A DNA stretch of 26,610 bases from a virus: IMG/VR virus record IMGVR_UViG_3300047453_000062, positions 1-26,610 of that record. One strand, 5' to 3'. The notes below the pieces were generated by a model that was given only the letters and a program-made list of their open reading frames with translations, did no database searches and was not told the DNA's origin. Shown here in pieces: positions 1 to 6,097 of this stretch. The translations under genes and the position numbers were made by a program. Positions within the stretch are counted from its first letter, which is position 1. Each line of letters begins with the position of its first letter.

Positions 1-248
<248 letters not shown>

Positions 249-728
249 ATGCACATGATCAAAGTGACTAACAGGATGATTAACAAATATATTATTGATG
301 CTAACAAGAAAGTAACTGAATGGGCTGACGATGAGATGCCCATTACTTATGACAACTTACAAGGTGGACAGGCTGTAACCTATCGTGCAGCCATTGGGCA
401 TGGATATTATCTTGAAGATCCCATACCTTCTACACTAAAGCTGTATCGCAGACCTCGTGGAGATAAGCTTCTGTCTATTAAACACCTAGCTAAGTATGCA
501 AAAGAAGGTGATTTTATTTGTTTTGTTTATTACAAAGGCCTTAACACTGAGGTAGCTGACCCTGATACAACGAAGTGGATAGATCAAAACTTAATTGAGG
601 CATCTGAATGTAAAAGAAAAGATCTAGATATGTTTAGAGGCTACATTGGTATATCTATTCTGCCTTATGACCATGAGGAACTAAACATAGAAGATATATA
701 CCCTTCGCTTAAGGTGAATGCAGCATGA
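249..728 (+). CDS. Hypothetical early protein, 159 aa
   Basis: This is the first gene after the early promoter. A strong Shine-Dalgarno sequence (AAAAGGAG, 235-242) sits six bases before the ATG. The protein is soluble-looking, with no signal peptide, membrane segment or Cys/His metal cluster. Its middle part is rich in aromatic and charged residues (around KLYRRPRGDKLLS and FICFVYYKG) and its C-terminal part is acidic. I do not recognise the family. First position in the early unit suggests a host-takeover or regulatory role, but that is only inference. Its stop codon overlaps the ATG of the next gene (ATGA at 725-728), so the two are probably translationally coupled. Confidence 0.85.
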   Translation: MHMIKVTNRMINKYIIDANKKVTEWADDEMPITYDNLQGGQAVTYRAAIGHGYYLEDPIPSTLKLYRRPRGDKLLSIKHLAKYAKEGDFICFVYYKGLNTEVADPDTTKWIDQNLIEASECKRKDLDMFRGYIGISILPYDHEELNIEDIYPSLKVNAA

Positions 729-934
729 AAATGATAAAATCAAGACAGAATTATAAATGTTATTCTTGTAAAAGTAAAATTTCAAAGGGCGATTTATATA
801 GAAAAAAGAGTGTATCTATAGGAAGCCCTCATAAACCAGACAATGTGATTAAAAAAGACAATGGGATGGTTGTTTATGAAATGCAAGGCTTACGATTTGA
901 CGTACAGATTTGTTCATCGTGTGTAGCAGCATGA
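725..934 (+). CDS. Small zinc-ribbon protein, 69 aa
   Basis: This small basic protein carries two CxxC pairs: CYSC near residues 12-15 and CSSC near residues 63-66. This four-Cys arrangement is expected to bind one zinc ion. The segment after the first pair (KSKISKGDLY) resembles treble-clef or zinc-ribbon proteins, in which CxxC is followed by a lysine-rich turn. A DNA-, RNA- or protein-binding role is plausible, but no partner can be named. The gene overlaps its upstream neighbour by four bases (ATGA) and its stop overlaps the next small gene at 931 in the same way. The zinc-binding call rests on the visible cysteines only. Confidence 0.82.
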   Translation: MKMIKSRQNYKCYSCKSKISKGDLYRKKSVSIGSPHKPDNVIKKDNGMVVYEMQGLRFDVQICSSCVAA

Positions 935-1083
935 GATACAATTTTATAATCACTTTTGACTCTGGGTTTTACCAGTTGTGGAATAAAACGTCAGACAATG
1001 AATGGCAGATTACATTTGAATATGAGCAGCAACTGTTAAATTTTATGAAGATGTTGTTGGCAAAAGTTGAGGAGTTAAAATGA
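931..1083 (+). CDS. Small hypothetical protein, 50 aa
   Basis: The frame runs from ATG at 931 to TGA at 1081-1083 and encodes a protein beginning MRYNFIITFDSG and ending LLAKVEELK. It is supported by position: it exactly fills the gap between two tightly packed genes and makes ATGA overlaps at both ends (931-934 and 1080-1083). The last 20 residues could form an amphipathic helix. The function is unknown. Its shortness would let most automatic annotation miss it. Confidence 0.75.
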   Translation: MRYNFIITFDSGFYQLWNKTSDNEWQITFEYEQQLLNFMKMLLAKVEELK

Positions 1084-1304
1084 CAAATACTATTAAAATA
1101 GAGAAAAACATTCCTATTCCAAAAGGTGGACGCCCAAAAGGTGAATTAAGAAAAGTTATGGAAGCCATGAGAGTAGGGGACAGTATATTACTGTCTGATA
1201 AACATATACAACACGCAAGAGCATTGAAGAGCAGATGTGGAGTTAATATTACTGAAAGAAAGCAGTCTGATGGAACCTTTAGAGTGTGGAGAGTAGAGGA
1301 ATGA
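1080..1304 (+). CDS. Small basic protein with GRPKG motif, 74 aa
   Basis: The protein begins with a lysine-rich segment containing GRPKGE (about residues 18-23), which resembles an AT-hook. It continues with a 'VGDSI' segment followed by a helical, Arg/Lys-rich part ending in FRVWRVEE. Small phage proteins with this layout (basic N-terminus, VGDS turn, alternating hydrophobic C-terminal strand) recur in many phages and are usually annotated as hypothetical. DNA binding is a reasonable guess from the basic motif but is not shown. Its start overlaps the previous stop and its own stop overlaps the ATG at 1301. Confidence 0.82.
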   Translation: MTNTIKIEKNIPIPKGGRPKGELRKVMEAMRVGDSILLSDKHIQHARALKSRCGVNITERKQSDGTFRVWRVEE

Positions 1305-1552
1305 GTACTGATATGGTTCAAGCCCACAATTGGAAGCCTATAGAAGGTACAGTCGAGAAGCTAGAAAGTTATAGTGAGTACTGGATATATAAAGAACAGA
1401 TTGATGCTCAGATTGATTGGCTTAATGATTTAGATAGTAAGGAGAAGGCTAAAGATTGGCAAACTTACAAGAGCCTTCTTAACTTATTAGCCTCACTCAA
1501 AGAGAGTTGCTCTGGATGTGATGGTGTAGTCATTGAAGCAGGAGATAACTAA
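1301..1552 (+). CDS. Hypothetical early protein, 83 aa
   Basis: I chose the ATG at 1301 (MSTDMVQAHN) over an in-frame GTG at 1286. It gives the ATGA overlap with the upstream gene used throughout this operon, and GAGG stands just before it. The protein is acidic, mostly helical and has a CSGC pair near the C-terminus (SLKESCSGCDG). A single CxxC pair is not enough for a zinc site unless the protein dimerises; it could equally be redox-active. No family was recognised. The stop codon overlaps the next ATG by one base (TAATG). Confidence 0.83.
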   Translation: MSTDMVQAHNWKPIEGTVEKLESYSEYWIYKEQIDAQIDWLNDLDSKEKAKDWQTYKSLLNLLASLKESCSGCDGVVIEAGDN

Positions 1553-2076
1553 TGTTTTGTCATATCAAAAAATCTTTTAAACAATTAAATGCAGAGCAAG
1601 GTAAAGATCTTCATGTACGATTTGGGGTTGTGGCTGATGGCAAGTTCAAAGGCATCTCTTATAACAACGCTCTTGTAGATACTTCATCTATATCTGAGAT
1701 TGTATCTAGGTTACCTGAAGATAAAATTAGTATTCAGTTTATGGCTATTAATAATGAAGTGCCGCCCCATGTGGATAACGGTATTAATACAGTTATAAAT
1801 ATATATACAAAAGCAGGTGGATACACGACTACGTTTCATAAAGCTAAAGAAGGAGCCTCTAAGCACCGTCTACCTAATCAAGACAGTGGCTATGTTTGTG
1901 CATGGCATGAAGTAGATGAGGTAGATAGCTTCATAGCTGAAGACGGGGACGCATGGATACTAAATGTATCAGAGCTTCACAGTGTTCACTCAGGTGAAGG
2001 TGATAGGTCTGCCGTGTGTATCAATACTGCCATTGAATATGATGAGGTAGTAAAACTCTTGGGGGATTTACTATGA
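1552..2076 (+). CDS. Probable 2OG-Fe(II) oxygenase-like protein, 174 aa
   Basis: The sequence shows the pattern of the double-stranded beta-helix Fe(II)/2-oxoglutarate oxygenases. An H-x-D motif (H73, D75, in PPHVDNG) comes first, then a beta-strand-rich middle (INTVINIYTKAGGYTTTFH), and then a distal His (H143 or H146, in LNVSELHSVHSG) followed by an Arg (R152) that would bind the carboxylate of 2-oxoglutarate. The order and spacing resemble aspartyl/asparaginyl beta-hydroxylase-like and prolyl-hydroxylase-like phage proteins. If active, it would hydroxylate a protein, nucleic acid or small molecule using O2 and 2-oxoglutarate. The substrate is unknown. It sits among early genes, which suggests host modification rather than virion assembly. 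The oxygenase call is inferred from motifs only. Confidence 0.6.
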   Translation: MFCHIKKSFKQLNAEQGKDLHVRFGVVADGKFKGISYNNALVDTSSISEIVSRLPEDKISIQFMAINNEVPPHVDNGINTVINIYTKAGGYTTTFHKAKEGASKHRLPNQDSGYVCAWHEVDEVDSFIAEDGDAWILNVSELHSVHSGEGDRSAVCINTAIEYDEVVKLLGDLL

Positions 2077-2402
2077 GACTGTATAAATCCAGTAAAGGCC
2101 AGTGGGCAGGGACTCAGAGAGATGCTCAGAAGAACTTCCCCCGTGATTGGACAGAGGTTGACGTACCTACTTCTAAAATGGAGTTAATCGATTGGTTAAA
2201 TAGCCATGAAGTAGGGGCATCAAGGGAGAGGGCTGTTGGGCAAGAAATTGTTACTTCAGCCCCTCACCCTGATCAATTAAACCCAGATAGTCACTCGTGG
2301 GTCAAGTGGGCCTATGAAACTCTTAGGCGTGGAGATAAGTCTGAGGCTGAGAAGATGCTCTACAAGGGCCTTACTTATCAGAAGGAGTTGGCTAATGGCT
2401 AA
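2073..2402 (+). CDS. Hypothetical protein, 109 aa
   Basis: The start overlaps the previous stop (ATGA). The N-terminal half (MRLYKSSKGQWAGTQRDAQK, then WTEVDVPTSKMELIDWLN) resembles a small phage protein type of unknown function in which a short beta-hairpin precedes a helix with a WLN motif. The second half contains WVKWAYETLRRGD and looks helical, with regularly spaced Ala/Leu as in a helix-turn-helix repeat. No catalytic motif, signal peptide or membrane segment is visible. The function is unknown. Confidence 0.82.
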   Translation: MRLYKSSKGQWAGTQRDAQKNFPRDWTEVDVPTSKMELIDWLNSHEVGASRERAVGQEIVTSAPHPDQLNPDSHSWVKWAYETLRRGDKSEAEKMLYKGLTYQKELANG

Positions 2403-2685
2403 ATCAAAATTAAGAGGTATTATAGTTTTAGATATAGAAGTGGACAACTTACAATCTGCTGACCAGTTCCAGAAAAAACTTGGGATGGTAGCATGGGGAT
2501 TACAAAAGCCTGACTTAGTAGAGGGAATAAGAATTACTCAGGTTCAACATGAAGTGCCTTTGAAAACACGCAGAGGTAGGTCTGGTCCTATAAAAGATAT
2601 TACAATTAGAGGTACAAGAAAACCAAATAAAAATGGTAAGAATACAAAAGGTAACACACTACTAAGAATATATGGGGGTAAATAA
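2395..2685 (+). CDS. Hypothetical basic protein, 96 aa
   Basis: The ATG at 2395 was chosen over an upstream in-frame ATG at 2314. It lies eight bases after a clear AAGGAG and gives a short overlap with the preceding gene, as for its neighbours. The protein starts with a beta-strand-like hydrophobic segment (GIIVLDIEV) and ends with a very basic tail rich in Lys, Arg, Asn and Gly (KTRRGRSG, RGTRKPNKNGKNTKG). Such a tail suggests nucleic-acid contact, but no family was recognised. The next gene begins directly after its stop codon. Confidence 0.8.
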   Translation: MAKSKLRGIIVLDIEVDNLQSADQFQKKLGMVAWGLQKPDLVEGIRITQVQHEVPLKTRRGRSGPIKDITIRGTRKPNKNGKNTKGNTLLRIYGGK

Positions 2686-2961
2686 ATGGCTAAAGTTAAA
2701 AAAGGATACCATGAGTTAGTTTGGGCTGTCAGTGGATTAACTGAATTAATTGGTCAAGCGTTTGTTTCTTCCGCAGATGAAGGTCGGAGCTTTCACTGGG
2801 CTGATGATGATGGCTACTGGTTCAGTTTATATATGAAAGATGTCACTGACGAAATATATGCTGAGATAGGTGACAATCAGTATGGCAAAGATAAGGAAAT
2901 GTATGCAGCATTAGGATACTGTCAGTACCACGGTATCAGACATAAAGGAGTAGGAGAATAA
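2686..2961 (+). CDS. Hypothetical protein, 91 aa
   Basis: The ATG follows immediately after the previous TAA. The protein is rich in aromatic residues and acidic in the middle (FHWADDDGYWFSLYMKDV). It has no signal peptide or transmembrane helix, and its single Cys (in GYCQYHGIRH) with two nearby His does not form a recognisable metal site. The function is unknown. Its stop overlaps the next ATG by one base (TAATG at 2959-2963). Confidence 0.8.
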   Translation: MAKVKKGYHELVWAVSGLTELIGQAFVSSADEGRSFHWADDDGYWFSLYMKDVTDEIYAEIGDNQYGKDKEMYAALGYCQYHGIRHKGVGE

Positions 2962-3173
2962 TGAACAGGTGTCACGGAGTAAGAAGTTTAGGATTAGATC
3001 ACTCAAAGAAGTTTAAAGTCTTTGCGGTCTATAATAATAAACAGGACCGTGAAGCAGAGTCTAGATTAGCAGATTGGGGATGGAACTTGTTTCCCCCCAA
3101 ACTCAATCTATTAGAGATAGGTGAAACTCATTGGTGTATGAAAACCAAGAAAGGTTATGAGAGGTTAAACTAA
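2961..3173 (+). CDS. Hypothetical protein, 70 aa
   Basis: This short basic protein contains a region of alternating hydrophobic residues (KKFKVFAVYNNKQ) followed by a helix and a WGWNLF turn. Two cysteines are far apart and no motif is recognised. One-base overlaps (TAATG) link it to both neighbours, which supports it as a real cistron. Function unknown. Confidence 0.76.
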   Translation: MNRCHGVRSLGLDHSKKFKVFAVYNNKQDREAESRLADWGWNLFPPKLNLLEIGETHWCMKTKKGYERLN

Positions 3174-3595
3174 TGTTATTAACTGCATCACTTACTTGTT
3201 TAGCCTTAAACATATATTTCGAGGCTAGATCAGAAGACCTAGTGTCTCAAATATCTGTCGCGCAAGTAACTTTAAATAGAGTAGCCAGTGAGAAATACCC
3301 TGATACTGTCTGTGGAGTAGTAACCCAGAAAGATCAATTCTCTTGGTATTGGGATGGAAAGAGTGACAAGCCTCGTGAGAGAGCCGCATGGCGTAAGTCT
3401 CTTGCATTGGCTGAAGCTATACTAGACCACCCAGAAGCTATCAGAGTAAGTTGTGTGGGAGAGGCTACACACTATCACGCATCTTATGTATCTCCCAACT
3501 GGAGTAAATCGTTTACCAAAACTTGCAAAGTAGGCAATCACATATTCTATTCAAATACTATTTCAAAAGTAAAACCAAAGCTGAGACAAAAATAA
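3173..3595 (+). CDS. SleB/CwlJ-like cell-wall hydrolase, 140 aa
   Basis: The protein matches the Hydrolase_2 (SleB/CwlJ) pattern. It starts with the catalytic segment NIYFEARSE (probable catalytic Glu17), continues with VAQVTLNRV and the QFSWYWDG segment, and ends with the family signature THYHASYVSPNW followed by GNHIFYS. Family members cleave peptidoglycan glycan strands, usually as lytic transglycosylases. At 140 aa it is essentially the bare catalytic domain. The first dozen residues are hydrophobic but belong to the domain start, so export is uncertain. It is the last early gene and far from the late lysis genes (endolysin and spanins at 22234-23385), so the phage carries two unrelated peptidoglycan hydrolases under different control. 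It may loosen the wall late in infection or be packaged. Confidence 0.88.
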   Translation: MLLTASLTCLALNIYFEARSEDLVSQISVAQVTLNRVASEKYPDTVCGVVTQKDQFSWYWDGKSDKPRERAAWRKSLALAEAILDHPEAIRVSCVGEATHYHASYVSPNWSKSFTKTCKVGNHIFYSNTISKVKPKLRQK

Positions 3596-3598
3596 TAC

Positions 3599-3626
3599 TT
3601 GCCAAATAATTCTATGCCTGTATAAT
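3599..3626 (+). promoter_or_regulatory. Sigma70-like promoter before the primase gene
   Basis: A near-consensus -35 box TTGCCA (3599-3604), a 16-base spacer and a perfect -10 box TATAAT (3621-3626) stand in the 75-base gap between the hydrolase and primase genes. The start would be near 3633, giving a short leader that includes AAGGA at 3657-3661. This is one of the best promoter matches in the window and would begin a separate replication transcript. Confidence 0.75.
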
Positions 3627-3670
3627 TGGGCTATCGCCGCTAGGTGATATACAACTAAGGACCATGACCA

Positions 3671-4444
3671 ATGACCTACCAAGAACAATTATTAGTAATA
3701 AATTCTATACCTATAAAAGAAGGCGAGAGAAAGATAATGACTTGCCCTTCTTGTGGTGGGTATAAGAAGTTTTCTCTTAAAAAAGAAGATGGCTCACTGT
3801 TATGGAACTGCTTCAGGGCATCATGCAATGTGAGGGGAATATCTAGAGGTAGGGTTCCTATAGATAAAGCTAAGTTAAAGTTTATAAAGTCAGCATCTTC
3901 TACATCATGCGAAGTAAAAGGAAAACCTCTACCAGAGATTACTACTTCAGTAGAGAACTATGATCCTGCGATTGATTACCTTAGATCTGTAAATAGTTTA
4001 GAGGCTTATGAGAATAGCCTTATAGATATTAAATACAGTCCATCAGATGAAAGAGTAATATTCTATGGTAGTAATGGCGCTGTAGGACGTACTCTAAAGT
4101 CTTATGGACCTAAGTGGGTAACCTACGGGGATGTATCAGATGGAATATCTGTAGGTAGTGGAGATACTGCCATCTTAGTAGAAGATACTCCGTCTGCTTG
4201 TTCTGTTAGTAGAATAGCTAATACAGTGGGCATATCAATGTGCGGAACCACTCTTACTAATAATCTTAATATCAAGCTTAGTCAGTATGCAAATGTATAC
4301 CTAGTGCTTGATAGAGATGCTTCTAATAAATCTATTAAGATAGTTAAGAACCAGAACAGAAATATTAAAATGCGTATACCATCTAACGATCTAAAGTATC
4401 TGAGCCAAGATCAAATTAAGGGGCTTTTATTTTTAGATCAATAA
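3671..4444 (+). CDS. Zinc-binding TOPRIM primase, 257 aa
   Basis: An N-terminal zinc-binding domain has four cysteines: C25 and C28 (CPSC), then C47 and C52. After a linker comes a TOPRIM-like catalytic fold with the acidic residue E171 (in LVEDTPSA) and the DxD pair D214/D216 (in VLDRDASN). This matches the primase half of T7 gp4 and related phage primases, which make short RNA primers for lagging-strand synthesis. Here it stands alone, with the helicase as the next gene, instead of being fused as in T7. The ATG at 3671 follows AAGGA by nine bases. Another ATG at 3664 is in a different frame. About 42 bases separate it from the helicase. Confidence 0.9.
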   Translation: MTYQEQLLVINSIPIKEGERKIMTCPSCGGYKKFSLKKEDGSLLWNCFRASCNVRGISRGRVPIDKAKLKFIKSASSTSCEVKGKPLPEITTSVENYDPAIDYLRSVNSLEAYENSLIDIKYSPSDERVIFYGSNGAVGRTLKSYGPKWVTYGDVSDGISVGSGDTAILVEDTPSACSVSRIANTVGISMCGTTLTNNLNIKLSQYANVYLVLDRDASNKSIKIVKNQNRNIKMRIPSNDLKYLSQDQIKGLLFLDQ

Positions 4445-4486
4445 TGTTACAATCGAAACCTAGCTGAGTAATATAAGGACCAATAC

Positions 4487-5701
4487 ATGAACCACTCACT
4501 TCTGAAGAACTGTTTGAGAAATTTGTTCTTCGAAGAAAACAAAGGGAAGCTTAGACCTTCTCTCTTCGAAGAAGAAACTAGAGAAATATATAACTGTATA
4601 TCTGAATGCCATGATAAGTTTGGTAAAGATATTACACCTCTAGAACTCTTCTCCTACTGGAAATCCAAAAATCCTACATCTACACAGGCATGGGACAATT
4701 CTATTGAAGACATAATCAATAGTATTGGCAATGCTGAACCTATAGATGATGAAATATCTACAACAGTAATCGAACGTCTGTATCAGCAAGACATTGGTGC
4801 AGAGATAGTTAACTATGGCATAATGATTAACGAAGGTAAAATTACGGCTATGGATAGCCTAAAGCAATTACTTCAGAAATGTCAGGGTGACTTCACAACT
4901 AATGAGTTTGGAGAGAAGGTAACTGACAATATCTACGAACTACTAGCAGTAGTGTCAGATGATAACCGTTTTCAATTTAACATCCCCACCTTGAGCCGTG
5001 AAGTATATGGTATTGGTAGAGGGGAGTTTGGTGTTATAGCTGCCTATTCTAATGTAGGTAAAACTGCATTTGCAATCAGCCTCTGTGCAGCCCCTTCAGG
5101 TTTCTGCCAACAAGGTGCTAAAGTTGTTTATATAGCTAATGAGGAGATTGGTAAGCGTACCAAGCTTAGAGCCATACAATCCTACACGGGAATGACTAGG
5201 GATGAAATCTCTGAGACACCTGAAGATGCAGCCGCCAGATACTCAGGGATTAAAGATAGGCTAATATTTCAAGATGCCCAAGGTTGGGACATTACCACAC
5301 TTGAGGCTTACTTAGCCCAAGAGAAAGCTGACGTAGTAATAGTAGATATGGCTGACAAGATAGCCTTGACTGAGAAGTTTAACTCAGGACATGAACGTCT
5401 TAGGGAGTTATACTACCGTCTGCGTGAAGCAGCAAAGACATATGACTGTGCGGTCCTTGGTTTATCTCAGGCTAGTGCAGAGGCTGAAGGCAAGACCCGT
5501 ATTACCATGTCTATGATGGAAGGATCAAAATTAGGTAAGGCCGCAGAATCCGATATTATGTTAGGGCTTGGCAAAATGGACAGCCCAGATGATCCAGATG
5601 ATAGCACTAGATGGATTACTGTGATGAAGAATAAGATCAGTGGTTGGCATGGTACAGTGATGGTCAATCTAGATGTAGATAGGAATAGATATGTGGCTTG
5701 A
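4487..5701 (+). CDS. DnaB/gp4-like replicative DNA helicase, 404 aa
   Basis: A RecA-like ATPase fills the C-terminal two-thirds. The Walker A loop is AYSNVGKTA (about residues 186-194, Lys192), a catalytic Glu lies in YIANEE (219-220), Walker B is VVIVDMAD (283-290) and the polar sensor segment is GLSQAS (about 325-330). The N-terminal 150 residues are helical, like the collar or primase-binding part of DnaB. It should form a hexameric ring that unwinds the fork, working with the separate primase upstream and the polymerase downstream. An AAGGA at 4475-4479, seven bases before the ATG, marks the start. Its 3' end overlaps a tiny membrane-protein gene by 11 bases. Confidence 0.93.
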   Translation: MNHSLLKNCLRNLFFEENKGKLRPSLFEEETREIYNCISECHDKFGKDITPLELFSYWKSKNPTSTQAWDNSIEDIINSIGNAEPIDDEISTTVIERLYQQDIGAEIVNYGIMINEGKITAMDSLKQLLQKCQGDFTTNEFGEKVTDNIYELLAVVSDDNRFQFNIPTLSREVYGIGRGEFGVIAAYSNVGKTAFAISLCAAPSGFCQQGAKVVYIANEEIGKRTKLRAIQSYTGMTRDEISETPEDAAARYSGIKDRLIFQDAQGWDITTLEAYLAQEKADVVIVDMADKIALTEKFNSGHERLRELYYRLREAAKTYDCAVLGLSQASAEAEGKTRITMSMMEGSKLGKAAESDIMLGLGKMDSPDDPDDSTRWITVMKNKISGWHGTVMVNLDVDRNRYVA

Positions 5702-5768
5702 TATTTTATTAGTAGTTCTTGTTTTAATTATATTAATAACCGTATGGAGAGATAGTGATGATAAGTAA
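5691..5768 (+). CDS. Putative 25-aa single-pass membrane microprotein
   Basis: A short frame from ATG at 5691 to TAA at 5766-5768 encodes MWLDILLVVLVLIILITVWR plus the acidic tail DSDDK. Residues 3-18 are almost entirely Leu, Ile and Val and would form one transmembrane helix. An AGGA (5681-5684) lies six bases before the ATG. The frame overlaps the end of the helicase gene by 11 bases and the next gene by 11 bases, so it bridges the gap between them exactly as the other genes here do. The function is unknown: a membrane anchor, an inhibitor or a holin-like peptide are all possible. Evidence is coding position, ribosome binding site and hydrophobicity. Confidence 0.6.
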   Translation: MWLDILLVVLVLIILITVWRDSDDK

Positions 5769-5964
5769 TGAAGAAGCACAAAAACAGGCAGAAGAAACCT
5801 ATATTGGATTTCTTAAGTGGTGTAAGTATACCTTCTACTGGATTATGGCCTCTGGATTAATTTTGGCAAGTTGTAACTTTGGTGTAGAGGATGGTAAAAA
5901 AGCAACTGGATCTAAATACAATGGAGCCGTGTATGCTCCTAAAGGATTAAGTGATGGAAAATAG
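5758..5964 (+). CDS. Small membrane or lipoprotein-like protein, 68 aa
   Basis: I prefer the ATG at 5758 to the GTG at 5755, because GGAG at 5746-5749 is then eight bases away. The first 20 residues are polar and acidic. They are followed by a hydrophobic segment (FYWIMASGLILASC) that could be a membrane anchor. The LILASC part looks like a lipobox, with Cys as the lipidated residue, but the long polar N-terminal stretch is atypical for a lipoprotein signal. The remainder is Gly/Lys-rich. The function is unknown. It overlaps the 25-aa microprotein upstream and a 47-aa gene downstream, and lies between helicase and polymerase, an odd place for envelope proteins. Confidence 0.68.
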   Translation: MISNEEAQKQAEETYIGFLKWCKYTFYWIMASGLILASCNFGVEDGKKATGSKYNGAVYAPKGLSDGK

Positions 5965-6097
5965 ACTGCCACCAGTATTAGAAATGTGGCTAGACCAACT
6001 AGGTGTTAGAAAGCCCGTTAGACCAGTAGATCTCCCTGAAAGAACTTACACTTTCAAAACTCCAATATTTGATGAGAACGGGGAGCCAAACTTTTGA
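5954..6097 (+). CDS. Small hypothetical protein, 47 aa
   Basis: The frame runs from ATG at 5954 to TGA at 6095-6097. The product starts MENRLPPVLEMWLDQLG and ends with a short segment FKTPIFDENGEPNF. It overlaps the previous gene by 11 bases, and its stop TGA overlaps the TTG start of the DNA polymerase (TTGA at 6094-6097). Translation of the polymerase is therefore likely coupled to this small gene, which may be one of its roles. No family was recognised. Confidence 0.7.
   Translation: MENRLPPVLEMWLDQLGVRKPVRPVDLPERTYTFKTPIFDENGEPNF

Noticed and set aside
2314-2394. N-terminal extension of the 96-aa basic protein from ATG 2314
   Set aside because: It would overlap the preceding gene by 89 bases, and the ATG at 2395 has AAGGAG at ideal spacing.
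3664-3672. ATG at 3664 as start of the primase
   Set aside because: It is in a different frame from the zinc-finger primase; the ATG at 3671 has a suitable AAGGA nine bases away.
4447-4474. Promoter between primase and helicase (TTACAA, 16 bases, TAATAT)
   Set aside because: Both boxes are weak and such matches occur by chance in AT-rich spacers; the gap is short and the genes are probably cotranscribed.
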